A stretch of 16,028 bases of DNA from CAZKUN01 sp964555935 (GCA_964555935.1 CAZKUN010000209.1:1-16028), one strand, 5' to 3'. Positions 5,509-12,771 are shown, numbered from the stretch's first letter. Translations and numbers: made by a program. The notes: generated from the letters alone by a model not told the origin.

Positions 5509-6069
5509 CTACTGATCCGCGAGCGGATCATCGGTGGTCACGGCGCCTGCACGCACCATGACCCTGTTCCCGTCCGCATCGTACATCTCGACCATGTTGT
5601 CTTCAGCCGGGCTTGCGGTGCCATCCGCGAGCCCGGTTTGTGGTTCTGGCGCCGCGGCCGTGAAGCCGATCGGCGTCTCGGGTTTGTCGCCGTACACCAC
5701 GGGCTCGGTTGTCGGCGTGCCCAGCGGCAGCACCTCGGCGACGTTGGCGAAATGCGCGCCGTCCTTCGCGGTGAGTTCGACCTGCACGACGCAGGCCTTG
5801 CCTTCGAGTTGATCCGGATCGAATACCGTGGCGCCGGGGATGATCACCCGGTTCCACCGTGCCGCCTTCATCTGCGGACTCAGAACTCCGGCCGCGTTCG
5901 TGCAGCTGGATAGCCCCGTGACGACGAAGCCCTTCTCCAACTCGAATGTCCATCGGTAAGACATGCCGTGCATCATCGACTTCATCTCGATTTCGTCGAG
6001 TCGGGCCTCGTATATGCCCGGCGCCGGCAGCGGCGCTTCTTTGATTTCTACGGCTCGCGATCCTGACAT
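5509..6069 (-). CDS. Phage-type OB-fold / SSB-like protein
   Basis: The 186-residue product has the layout of small phage proteins placed beside primase-helicase genes. An N-terminal beta-rich domain (about residues 15-115) opens with GIYEARLDEIE and contains a WTFEL strand, a conserved-looking TGLSSCTN turn and a closing strand HFANVAEVLPL. A disordered, acidic tail (116-186) is rich in Pro, Thr, Ala and Asp. An acidic flexible tail after an OB-like domain is typical of ssDNA-binding proteins that recruit partners. I suggest an SSB-like role (similar to DUF669-type phage proteins), mainly from layout and position rather than a diagnostic motif. The ATG at 6069 has GGGAGA about eight bases upstream. 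The stop is a TAG at 5509-5511. Confidence 0.6.
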   Translation of the reverse strand: MSGSRAVEIKEAPLPAPGIYEARLDEIEMKSMMHGMSYRWTFELEKGFVVTGLSSCTNAAGVLSPQMKAARWNRVIIPGATVFDPDQLEGKACVVQVELTAKDGAHFANVAEVLPLGTPTTEPVVYGDKPETPIGFTAAAPEPQTGLADGTASPAEDNMVEMYDADGNRVMVRAGAVTTDDPLADQ

Positions 6070-6092
6070 GGTATTTCTCCCGTGGCCTGCGG

Positions 6093-6239
6093 CTATGTAG
6101 CCGGTGGCCTGTTGGATTGTCCGGACTGAAGTCCGGGTTGCGACTGCTCGCGCGAGTCCACTTCGAGCGCCTCGATGCGCCGGACCAGATCGGCGATCAC
6201 CCGCCAGAGGCGAGCGATCTCGGCGATGATGTTTGTCAT
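6093..6239 (-). CDS. 48-aa coiled-coil peptide
   Basis: This small protein overlaps the nuclease-like gene by four bases (ATGA: its ATG is 6237-6239 and the upstream stop is 6236-6238), so its translation is probably coupled. Residues 1-27 form an amphipathic helix with a heptad-like run of Ile, Leu and Val (MTNIIAEIARLWRVIADLVR, continuing RIEALEV), suited to a coiled coil or to packing on a partner. The C-terminal 20 residues are polar and Gln/Ser rich. No family is recognised. By position it could be a small accessory or adaptor peptide of the replication or nuclease proteins. The start at 6239 is preferred over the upstream ATG at 6296 because of the overlap signature. Confidence 0.6.
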   Translation of the reverse strand: MTNIIAEIARLWRVIADLVRRIEALEVDSREQSQPGLQSGQSNRPPAT

Positions 6240-6610
6240 GGCGTCTCCAATCGGTGGCGCGTCCACTGGCGCCGCGTGCTGCACCACTCCCAGCACTCTC
6301 TGCGCGTCCCTGGCGGCGCCGGCGTGTCGCGTAGGCGTTGGAGGTCCGCGTCGATCTTCGAGCGCGTCACGTTGACCCCAGAGGCGACGGCGACCATGAT
6401 GATCTCGCGCTCGTTCGTGGCGATCAGATCAACCCCGTGGCTGCCGGCGCTGCGCTGGACGTGTGGAAACCCGAGACGCTTCAGCTTCTCGATGGCCCGG
6501 TATTCCTGCGCCCGACCCCGCGTGTAGTTCGTCCATTCGCGCCGGCGCTTCGGTGGCGTGACGCGGCCGCCCGGAACGGTCATCGGCAGCCTGGCCTGGT
6601 CATCGGTCAT
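6236..6610 (-). CDS. PD-(D/E)XK (Hjc-like) nuclease-fold protein with altered active site
   Basis: The 124-residue product follows the pattern of small phage and plasmid nucleases related to Holliday-junction resolvases. It has GRAQEYRAIEKLKRLGF (with Glu36), then RSAGSHGVDLIA (with Asp61), then a strand REIIMVAVASG. In active members that last strand ends in a Q/E-x-K catalytic pair (usually VQVK or VQCK); here it reads VAVAS (about 73-77), so the expected acidic/Gln and Lys residues are missing. The protein may be inactive, structural, or use a displaced lysine (for example Lys85). I chose the ATG at 6610, behind a GGGGGGTG stretch; the frame is open to 6673. It sits between the primase-helicase and SSB-like genes, a usual location for such nucleases. 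Confidence 0.68.
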   Translation of the reverse strand: MTDDQARLPMTVPGGRVTPPKRRREWTNYTRGRAQEYRAIEKLKRLGFPHVQRSAGSHGVDLIATNEREIIMVAVASGVNVTRSKIDADLQRLRDTPAPPGTRRECWEWCSTRRQWTRHRLETP

Positions 6611-6899
6611 CGGTAACACCCCCCAGAACGCAGCGACGGAAACGCACCTTGTAGGCACGTTCCCGTCGCGCATCCCGGTTTGGTAGACGGATCGCCGGGC
6701 GATGGCACCCGTTTTCCGGCGTCCGCGTCACGAATGGTCTGTCGACGCGAAATGCGCGAGAGAGGCAATTCGCTGGGAAAACATGGCCCCCAAAACCCCT
6801 CTTCCTGCAAGAACCACGAGAACCACAAGAACCGGTTCTCTCGGTTCCCTCGGTTCTTTTAGTTCTTGTGGTTCTTGTAGTTCTCTCGCTAAGAGTCAT
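6600..6899 (-). CDS. Possible 99-aa ORF carrying a 9-bp tandem repeat
   Basis: The ATG at 6899 lies inside the last codons of the primase gene (11-bp overlap), with GAGG seven bases upstream. The stop at 6600 overlaps the start of the nuclease-like gene by 11 bp. This tidy fit favours a real gene. The first third is encoded by a 9-bp minisatellite, giving a period of three residues: RTTRTTRTKRTEGTERT, then SCGSRGSCR where the repeat orientation flips. The remaining 65 residues are Arg-rich with no recognised motif (KRGFGGHVFPANCLSRAF at its start). A competing 73-residue frame (6607-6828) overlaps it. The array may instead be a noncoding spacer that happens to be open, since 9-bp units cannot introduce frameshifts. 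Confidence 0.4.
   Translation of the reverse strand: MTLSERTTRTTRTKRTEGTERTGSCGSRGSCRKRGFGGHVFPANCLSRAFRVDRPFVTRTPENGCHRPAIRLPNRDARRERAYKVRFRRCVLGGVTDDR
6808..6886. repeat. 9-bp minisatellite with internal inversion
   Basis: Six tandem 9-bp units run from 6833 to 6886 (CGGTTCTCT, CGGTTCCCT, CGGTTCTTT, TAGTTCTTG, TGGTTCTTG, TAGTTCTCT). Immediately left, 6808-6834 holds three units of the reverse complement (CAAGAACCA, CGAGAACCA, CAAGAACCG). The junction is a perfect 12-bp palindrome AGAACCGGTTCT (6829-6840), and CAAGAACCAC (6808-6817) is exactly complementary to 6868-6877. The array can therefore fold into one long hairpin. Confidence 0.9.
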
Positions 6900-8880
6900 C
6901 GTCTGACCTCATGCGCCAATACCGCGTTCCGTCGGCGGTGGCGTGGGCGTCGACGACGCCGGCGTCCTCGAGCTTGGTTATGGTCGTCGACGTGATGCCC
7001 TTGAACTTCTCCCCGCCTACGGCGACAAGGATCTCAGAGAAGAATCCGCGGCCGGCCTGTATCGACTCGACAATCGCCGACGAGTGTTTCAGCGCCATCA
7101 CCTCGGCGTGCGGATCCCCGAGTTGGTACGTGAGCGTCGTCTCGTCAAACTCGACGGGGATCATGGTCTCGCCGACGCGGCCGCGGCCCTGGATCCGGAG
7201 ACGGGCGTCGACATCGTTGCGTCGACGGTATAGGCCCATCGCCGATTGCACCGCCCCGCCGATCGCGGTCGACCCGTGGATGTCTCTCGTCGGGTCCTCT
7301 TCTGCCTCGTCTCGACCGGCTGCCTTGTTGTGGTGGTCGAGCGCGAGGATGCAAACGTCGTGCCTGAGCGCGATCTCGTCGAGCTTCCCGTATAGCTTGA
7401 CCGTCTTGGCGTAGTCTGCCCAGTCGACATCGCTCGTGGCGCATGCCCTCTTCACCGTGTCGATGACCGCCAGCGAACACTGCGTCTCGTCGATCCAGTC
7501 TTCGAGCTTCCCGAGATCCGGCTGCTGCCAGTGGATGGACAGCATCGCCGCCTCGGCGGAGGTCCACCCACCGCCGACGAGTAGATCTTGAATCGCCTGC
7601 TCGCTCTCCTCAAAGAACAGGTACAGCACGCGGCCCTTTTGCGCTTTACGCCCGAACACGTCGGTGCCGTTGATGACGCCGCGGACGATTGAGTTCGTCG
7701 CCACGGTCGACTTGCCGATCTTCGGATGGCCCGCGAACACTGCGAGCCCTGACGCCGGCAGCATGCGCTCGACGAGGTGGATCCGGGCGGGGAACTCCGC
7801 GGTGAGCATCGGGGTCGCGTCGTGTAGCAGGCCGACTCTCTTCTTCTGCGCTACGGCGACGGCTTCGCGCTCGAGGAACGCCGCGCAACGCTGGACGGGA
7901 TCGGTGCTGTCGACGGATCGCAACACGTCGGTGGCATCGCGGCCCTTCTCGTCGCCGCGGTCGCCGCAGCGTAGACGATAGACGCGACGCGCGCCCCGCT
8001 CAAAGAACCAATCGGTGAGATCGCGGCCGCGGTCCCGGCCGGCTTGGTCGTGGTCCTCGACTACGTGGACTACGCAATCGTCGACGCGGAGATCGCAGTC
8101 CTTAGGCCAGCACGTCGACCCGAGGATGTTCGTGATCGAGGCGAACCCATGTGACAGCAACGCGAGGCAATCGTTGATCCCCTCGGTGATGTAAACCGTC
8201 CGGCCCGGCGTGATCGGCCCGGTGAGGTGCAGGCCCCAGACGCGCTTGCCGATGTCGAGACCCGCGCGCCACGGGTAGTCTTTGACGCCCGATGCGCCGG
8301 GGTCGTACTTCCGAATGTCGATTACCTCACCGGCATCATCGTAAACCGGAATTGTGTATCGCTGCTCCGATGATAACCAGCCGATCTTGGCGGCGACGAT
8401 GATGTCCTCGGCCCAGAGGCGCCCGGTGATCAGATACTCGAGGCGCTTCTTGTTCGCCATGAGCTTTGCATGCAGGCTATCGACGAGTTCGTCGGTGATG
8501 TCCGCGTCCTTCGAGATCCGCTCTACGACCTTCACTGGTTCGGACTTCTCCGGCATCGGTATGCCGAGGGCGCCAGCAACGTGTTCGAGCGCCTGGGGGA
8601 AGTTGAGGTTCATCGTGCGGGAGACAAAGTCGAACACGTCCCCGCCGTGACCGCACGCGCCAAAGCATCGCCAGTTGCCGGCGTGCGGTTGACCGGCAGC
8701 GTTGATCTTGAAGCTCGGGGTTGATTCACCGTGGATCGGACAGCATGTAACGAGGTGCCGACCCTTGGCTTTGAGCTCCGCGACGCCGAGGGCTTCGTAC
8801 GCCGCGCGGGGATCTGCCGCGACGCGACGTTTTGCATCGTCAAGTAGGCTACGTGCCGGTGGAGTGGTGTTTGGGGCCAC
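6889..8880 (-). CDS. Primase-helicase (CHC2 zinc finger, Toprim, RecA-like AAA ATPase)
   Basis: This is a fused replication initiator of phage/plasmid type, 663 residues. It has a CHC2 zinc-binding domain with Cys47-x2-His50 and Cys72-x3-Cys76, a Toprim catalytic domain with Glu233 (VYITEGIND) and Asp276-x-Asp278 (VEDHDQAG), and a RecA/RepA-like ATPase with Walker A GHPKIGKST (384-392), Walker B around LAVIDT (Asp474), an ALDHHNK motif (513-519) and a downstream HGSTAIGG. The last 70 residues look like a small winged helix (ITSTTITKLEDAGVV). It would make RNA primers and unwind or load at the element's origin. The start is a GTG at 8880 with a weak GGGTG; it follows the preceding stop by 6 bp, consistent with coupled translation. 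Length and domain order are intact. Confidence 0.93.
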   Translation of the reverse strand: MAPNTTPPARSLLDDAKRRVAADPRAAYEALGVAELKAKGRHLVTCCPIHGESTPSFKINAAGQPHAGNWRCFGACGHGGDVFDFVSRTMNLNFPQALEHVAGALGIPMPEKSEPVKVVERISKDADITDELVDSLHAKLMANKKRLEYLITGRLWAEDIIVAAKIGWLSSEQRYTIPVYDDAGEVIDIRKYDPGASGVKDYPWRAGLDIGKRVWGLHLTGPITPGRTVYITEGINDCLALLSHGFASITNILGSTCWPKDCDLRVDDCVVHVVEDHDQAGRDRGRDLTDWFFERGARRVYRLRCGDRGDEKGRDATDVLRSVDSTDPVQRCAAFLEREAVAVAQKKRVGLLHDATPMLTAEFPARIHLVERMLPASGLAVFAGHPKIGKSTVATNSIVRGVINGTDVFGRKAQKGRVLYLFFEESEQAIQDLLVGGGWTSAEAAMLSIHWQQPDLGKLEDWIDETQCSLAVIDTVKRACATSDVDWADYAKTVKLYGKLDEIALRHDVCILALDHHNKAAGRDEAEEDPTRDIHGSTAIGGAVQSAMGLYRRRNDVDARLRIQGRGRVGETMIPVEFDETTLTYQLGDPHAEVMALKHSSAIVESIQAGRGFFSEILVAVGGEKFKGITSTTITKLEDAGVVDAHATADGTRYWRMRSDDDS

Positions 8881-8886
8881 GATAGT

Positions 8887-9108
8887 TCACCCGTCTTTGC
8901 CTGCGCGGACAGGACGGACGGGTGAAGTAACGCCCCGCCCGCACAGGTCAGTTTGCGCCGGCGCGACCGGCGTGGTGGCCTCCGGCGTCACCGGCGCCGA
9001 CTCCCGAGTAGCCAGCAACCGCGCCACGTGTTCGAGCCTGCGTTCGGCGTCCGGTGCCGGGCGGACGGTGACTTTCGTAATCTCGGGTCCGATACGAGCG
9101 CGGCCCAT
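8887..9108 (-). CDS. Small hypothetical protein of the replication operon
   Basis: No family is recognised. The 73-residue protein is basic, with a helical first half (ERRLEHVARLLATRES) and a Pro/Thr/Val-rich second half that is probably disordered. The ATG at 9108 has GAGG seven to eight bases upstream. Its stop is 6 bp before the primase-helicase start, so the two are almost certainly cotranscribed. It follows a hairpin at 9132-9169 that may set its expression relative to the upstream genes. Confidence 0.6.
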   Translation of the reverse strand: MGRARIGPEITKVTVRPAPDAERRLEHVARLLATRESAPVTPEATTPVAPAQTDLCGRGVTSPVRPVRAGKDG

Positions 9109-9131
9109 TCCGACTGCCTCTTAGAACGCGA

Positions 9132-9169
9132 AAAGCCGACGAGCACCAGAGTCGGTGCCTGTCGGCTTT
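9132..9169 (-). terminator. Intercistronic two-level hairpin, probable attenuator/terminator
   Basis: AAAGCCGAC (9132-9140) is exactly complementary to GTCGGCTTT (9161-9169). Inside it, GCACC (9143-9147) pairs with GGTGC (9154-9158), leaving a small loop. On the minus strand the stem ends in a run of four T (9131-9134 region), as in a Rho-independent terminator. Its place, inside the operon and before the primase-helicase cluster, suggests it lowers readthrough so that the promoter-proximal regulator is made in excess. Confidence 0.7.
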
Positions 9170-9225
9170 GGCTCCTCCTTGGCCTTGACCGCAAGCCGTG
9201 GGAGCTCCTCAGCGGTTACGACGTG

Positions 9226-9441
9226 TCAGCTATCTAGGTCGCCCGGTCGTCGCACACGCGTGGTGGTGAGCTTCTTCAGCAACACCCCCGCACCAGAGCG
9301 GCCTCGGGCGAGTTGGTATTCTGAGATCTGGTCTCCGGACTCGACCTCGACCGCAAGTGGCAGGGACACTTCCTTCCCGCCGATCCGCACGGTAGCTGGT
9401 CGCCGGTTCTTCGTTCTGCGCGGTCGCTTCTCGCGGCACAT
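9226..9441 (-). CDS. Small basic hypothetical protein
   Basis: No family is recognised. The 71-residue protein starts with a strongly basic stretch (REKRPRRTKNRRP) followed by a beta-rich core (ATVRIGGKEVSLPLAVEVE, then YQLARG and GVLLKKL). A basic arm plus a small beta domain would suit a nucleic-acid-binding protein, but that is inference. The ATG at 9441 is well supported by GGAGGAG seven bases upstream. It is the second gene of the leftward operon, 55 bp after the HTH gene and before the hairpin at 9132-9169. Confidence 0.65.
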   Translation of the reverse strand: MCREKRPRRTKNRRPATVRIGGKEVSLPLAVEVESGDQISEYQLARGRSGAGVLLKKLTTTRVRRPGDLDS

Positions 9442-9496
9442 CAGAGCTCTCCTCCGACTAGCGTACTATGCGGGCATCGAGTGCGGATTACCTCAC

Positions 9497-10015
9497 CTAA
9501 TCGGTAGCGATGGGACCGTCCGTCAGCCTGGCGGCGAGCCGGACCTGTGCCCGAATGAAGGTCTCCAGCTCGAGCCGCTCGTCGTCTGGGACGCCCTCGC
9601 TCTGCAGGCGCGCCGCTGCCGAGGCGAGGCCGTGTCCGGCCGCCTCCAACATCTTCAGCTTCGCGACCACCTTGTCGGGCGGGGGATCTTGGATACCAGC
9701 CATCGAGTAGCCGGGGCCGACCGTTAGCCATTGCCCTGACGGTCGGAGCACGGCTGTGATCGCCTCGCCCGTACGGCCGGCCTCGGAGACGAGCTGCCTC
9801 TCGGTCATGACTGGGGGGTGGTCCGGACCATACCGCGCTTCGGCCAGGTCTGCCCATCTGATCGCGCGGACCTCGCGGGCGCCGCGCTCTCTCAGCTTCT
9901 GGCTCGGGAGCTCTTCGCTTGCCAGGCGCCGCATGATGGTCATGCGGCTCCGGCTCAAGAACACCGCAGCCTCTTTGACGGTCGCGTGGACTTCCGCGTC
10001 GAATGCCCTGGCCAT
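9497..10015 (-). CDS. Excisionase-type HTH DNA-binding protein
   Basis: The 172-residue product has an N-terminal helix-turn-helix of the MerR/excisionase type (residues about 11-57): TVKEAAVFLSRSRMTIMRRL is followed by ASEELPSQK and then IRWADLAEA. This matches the pattern of HTH_17 proteins (T..EAA..L..SR.T...L...G.LP......R.I...DL). The C-terminal part (about 60-172) has helices rich in Ala, Leu and Glu and no recognised domain. As first gene behind the strong promoter at 10046-10074 it may be the operon's regulator or an excisionase working with the integrase at 2287. The frame is open to 10366, but the ATG at 10015 has GAGGGGA about eight bases upstream and lies just behind the promoter, so it is the likely start. 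Confidence 0.78.
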   Translation of the reverse strand: MARAFDAEVHATVKEAAVFLSRSRMTIMRRLASEELPSQKLRERGAREVRAIRWADLAEARYGPDHPPVMTERQLVSEAGRTGEAITAVLRPSGQWLTVGPGYSMAGIQDPPPDKVVAKLKMLEAAGHGLASAAARLQSEGVPDDERLELETFIRAQVRLAARLTDGPIATD

Positions 10016-10043
10016 GCAACAGCTCCCCTCATCGATAACACTT

Positions 10044-10053
10044 GGTATATACC
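10044..10053. promoter_or_regulatory. Palindrome over the -10 element, possible operator
   Basis: GGTATATACC is a perfect 10-bp palindrome covering the -10 element of the operon promoter. A repressor bound here would block RNA polymerase; the HTH protein encoded immediately downstream is the obvious candidate. Part of the symmetry comes from the TATATA core itself, so this is suggestive only. Confidence 0.45.
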
Positions 10054-10074
10054 ACGAAACTGATCCGTTGTCAA
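10046..10074 (-). promoter_or_regulatory. Strong sigma70-type promoter of the replication operon
   Basis: On the minus strand, a perfect TTGACA (10069-10074) is followed after exactly 17 bp by TATATA (10046-10051). Transcription would start near 10039, giving a leader of about 24 nt before the ATG at 10015. It is the best promoter-like match I noticed in the window, and it stands at the head of the whole leftward operon. Confidence 0.82.
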
Positions 10075-10427
10075 TAGGCGATGGTGATTGGTCGCCAAGG
10101 ATGCGTGTTCTCCGCACTGGTTGGCCACCATGGAGCGCTCCATCGCTGGGGGAACGACACCGGGGCATTCCGGGCTCAGCCAGCCGGACAGGATCGCGCC
10201 GGCCCAGCGCGGCACACGATGATGGGTGATCTGCCGCCGTTGAGGATGGAACGCCCGAAAGCGCCAACACCCAAGAGCTCTGTGTGAGACGTGGTGGTTG
10301 AGCCTTGCCGAGGAGTGTTGGCGGCCCGTCCAATGGACACGCTGGCCGCGCAGTGAAGTCAATCACTTCGTACCGTCGGCGACCATAGCCAGCACGATGA
10401 ACCTGGCGGTCAGAGCGGCTTTGCCAT
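10075..10427. other. 353-bp gene-free boundary between replication operon and glycosidase-like gene
   Basis: No credible gene is seen. The stretch holds a perfect 14-bp palindrome ATGGAGCGCTCCAT at 10130-10143, a perfect 9-bp inverted repeat CGCCAACAC (10262-10270) / GTGTTGGCG (10315-10323) with a 44-nt interior, and shorter stems at 10077-10096 (GGCGA/TCGCC). There is no clear terminator for the gene ending at 10428. This is where the right end of an integrated element would be expected if the region to the left is mobile. No direct repeat matching the integrase side was found by eye. Confidence 0.45.
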
Positions 10428-12743
10428 TTACTCTTGTTGAGTCAGGATCGCGAAGTGGTCGCCGGGCATGCGGATCTCGTAAGTGCGGCGGCCACCATCG
10501 ACGGACTCCTCGACCATTCCCCCCTCCACGCGAGCCCCATCTGCATCCACGACGTAGACCTCGGCCGGCGAGCCGTCTGGGAAGCTGAAACGGCCGGAGC
10601 GCGCCGTGTGGATGCGCTCCTGCCCCAGGACCATGCCCTCGCGGATCTCGACGGGCGTGATGGGATACATGATGGACTGGAAGTGCCAGTCTTCCGGCTC
10701 GTGGCGGAAGTAGTGCCCGTAGTGCAGCCCGCCGTGCTCCAGGAGCCTGCGGACATGCGTCGCGACGTCCGCTTGGCTGTTGTCCGTGTGGTGGTTTCCC
10801 AGCCCCAGCGGGCAGGCGAGGTGAGTGTTGATCATGGCCGAGTAGGTGCCCGTCTCAACGAAGCGAACGATCTTCTGAGCGTGCATGGTGCGCGTCATCG
10901 GTTGGCCGTTCGCCATGAGGAACAGGCCCCGGTCGCGGACGTGCTTCACGATGTCGAGCTTGAGCGATTGCGTGGCGAGAGCGACGCTGGTGAGCTTCCC
11001 GGTGACCTCGTGGGTCGCGCGGTCGATGGACACCGTGCAGCCGTCCCAGGTGGTGTCATACGCGTATTGCAGGACGCTGTAGCTCATCTCGTCCCAGTAG
11101 ATCCCTGACACGCCCACATCATCGAGAAGCCCGTTGACGAACCCCCAAAGCGCCTTGCCGTACGCGTTGTCTCTGGTCGGCAGGTACAGCGGCAGCGGGT
11201 AGCGGTACGGGTACGTGAGGTGCTTGCCCGTGGAGTCGATAAGCAGCGAGTCGGCGTACTTCGTCGGGGCATCAGGCTCGGTGGAGCACTGGGCGTGCAG
11301 GTAGGCGACAACGTCGACTTCGGGCGCCCCGGCTTGCATGCCCTGGACCCATTCGGCCTCGCGGGCGACCCACTCCGGCGCGAAGAGCATGCCCGTGCCG
11401 TGGGCGTACTTGCCGTCGGGGTACTTGGCGATGTTGCCGGCGACGATCTTCATGTTCCGTTCGCGAACCCAGTTCCCATACCACTCGTCGCTCTCGCCCT
11501 CGGGGTATGGGCCGCCGAAGACGAAGGGCCCGGGGATGGTGAAGTTTGAGTCCCAGTTGCGGCGGACGGCGTTGACGAAGTCCCAGTAATCGCCGCCGGG
11601 CACGGGGTAGACGCTCCACTCGAGCGTGACGGACGCCCCGGCGTCGATGCCGAGACGGTCGTCGCCGATGCCCATCGCCTTGGGGTCGATGGAGCTGACA
11701 TTATGGACGCGGAGAATGTCGTCCTCGGCGATGATACCCAGCCCCGCGTCCGCCCACTTGGCGAAGACGGAGGGATGATAGGAGTTGCGCAGCTCCATCG
11801 TGTCGCTGAAGGCCTCGCGGCCACAGACACGGACCCCGTCGGGCGCATCGGCGAGGGAGGTGTTGTGCTCGAGAATCACGCCGAGGAGTTCGGCGCTCGT
11901 GTTGGTCAGCGTGTCGGCAACATGCACGTGGTCCGGTCGGACGGAGATCGTCCGCTCGAACTCGCAGGCGCCCGCGGACCACGTGACGGAGGCGCCGCTG
12001 TCTTCGTCGGAGTTTTCGGTCGCGTGCCACTCGCCGCCCGGGAGGCCGACGCGGGTGGTGAAGTCGAAGGTGCGGCCACCGGCCTCAACGCGGAGGGCGC
12101 CGGATGGATTCAGCGTCGCCTGGATGGGCACGTCCTTCGCCCCGCCGCCGACGAAAGCCGGCAGCGGCCCGACGGGCGCGGGTGCGGTTGGTTCCTCAGG
12201 TGACGAGATGGCGCGGCCGACCTCGACGGAGATGTCTTTCAGCACGATGGTGGACGGCTCGACGAGGATGTGGAGGTGCTCGAGGGTGAGCGTGTTCTCG
12301 CCGGGCTGGACGTAGGGCGTGATGTCCCAGACGAAGTGGTACGGATCGGCGTCGGGGCAGGAGTTGACATCCTCCACGTTGGTGACCGCCGCCTCGAAGT
12401 CGGGCGAGTAGAGCAACCGCCAGCGGTCGCCGGCGGACCACGTGAGATCCAGGCCGCGCTTGAGCTTGAACTCGTGGGTCTTATTCAGGAGGTCTGGCTT
12501 CGTGAGGAACGTGCCGTTGGCGGCGACGCGCAGCCACGGATTCGACCCCGCGAGACTCTTGAAGTCGATGCGGGCGAGGAGGCTGAGCCGCACCTGGTGC
12601 TCGATGCTGAAGTCCGGGACAGTGAACTGGAGTTCCTGCGTCGATGGCGCGACCGATTCATGATCGGCCAGGATGACCGTCGGCTCCTGGGCGGATGCGA
12701 CGGCAGCGGCGAGCAGGGCGGGGATGATGATTGTGACGAGCAT
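10428..12743 (-). CDS. Secreted glycosidase-like protein (beta-sandwich plus TIM-barrel type)
   Basis: This is a large exported protein of 771 residues. Residues 1-19 are a signal peptide (MLVTIIIPALLAAAVASA, likely cut before or after Gln19). Residues about 30-175 form a beta-rich jelly-roll or carbohydrate-binding-like domain. A proline-rich linker (182-195) and a second beta-sandwich (about 200-385) follow, then a barrel-like half in which strands end in acidic or aromatic residues: GMLFAPEWV, VVAYLHAQ, and GIYWDEMSY with Asp551-Glu552, the best candidates for catalytic acids. This architecture is shared by several retaining glycoside hydrolase families with an N-terminal sandwich. I cannot assign a numbered family or substrate. 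The ATG at 12743 has GGAGG eight bases upstream. It lies 210 bp after the DUF6785-type gene on the same strand. Confidence 0.7.
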   Translation of the reverse strand: MLVTIIIPALLAAAVASAQEPTVILADHESVAPSTQELQFTVPDFSIEHQVRLSLLARIDFKSLAGSNPWLRVAANGTFLTKPDLLNKTHEFKLKRGLDLTWSAGDRWRLLYSPDFEAAVTNVEDVNSCPDADPYHFVWDITPYVQPGENTLTLEHLHILVEPSTIVLKDISVEVGRAISSPEEPTAPAPVGPLPAFVGGGAKDVPIQATLNPSGALRVEAGGRTFDFTTRVGLPGGEWHATENSDEDSGASVTWSAGACEFERTISVRPDHVHVADTLTNTSAELLGVILEHNTSLADAPDGVRVCGREAFSDTMELRNSYHPSVFAKWADAGLGIIAEDDILRVHNVSSIDPKAMGIGDDRLGIDAGASVTLEWSVYPVPGGDYWDFVNAVRRNWDSNFTIPGPFVFGGPYPEGESDEWYGNWVRERNMKIVAGNIAKYPDGKYAHGTGMLFAPEWVAREAEWVQGMQAGAPEVDVVAYLHAQCSTEPDAPTKYADSLLIDSTGKHLTYPYRYPLPLYLPTRDNAYGKALWGFVNGLLDDVGVSGIYWDEMSYSVLQYAYDTTWDGCTVSIDRATHEVTGKLTSVALATQSLKLDIVKHVRDRGLFLMANGQPMTRTMHAQKIVRFVETGTYSAMINTHLACPLGLGNHHTDNSQADVATHVRRLLEHGGLHYGHYFRHEPEDWHFQSIMYPITPVEIREGMVLGQERIHTARSGRFSFPDGSPAEVYVVDADGARVEGGMVEESVDGGRRTYEIRMPGDHFAILTQQE

Positions 12744-12771
12744 TGGTTGAGCCTCCAGGCGGAGCGGCGAC

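Larger units (their letters stand above)
2287..10074. mobile_element. Candidate integrated mobile element (integrase to replication operon), ends undefined
   Basis: This is an inferred grouping, not a delimited element. A tyrosine recombinase (2287-2958) and a replication-type operon (4909-10015) lie on the same strand. They contain genes typical of phages, plasmids and integrative elements: an excisionase-type HTH protein, a primase-helicase, a nuclease, an SSB-like protein and a PC4-like protein. No capsid, terminase, portal, tail, relaxase or conjugation gene is seen. It would therefore be a satellite-like or plasmid-like element, or only the early part of a decayed prophage. I found no tRNA gene and no convincing pair of att repeats, so the coordinates given are simply the outer limits of the supporting features. 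Confidence 0.45.

Noticed and set aside
9497..10366. Longer N-terminal extension of the HTH gene to 10366
   Set aside because: The extension crosses the strong promoter and palindromes and reads as low-information Arg/Ser/Pro sequence. The ATG at 10015 has a good ribosome site.
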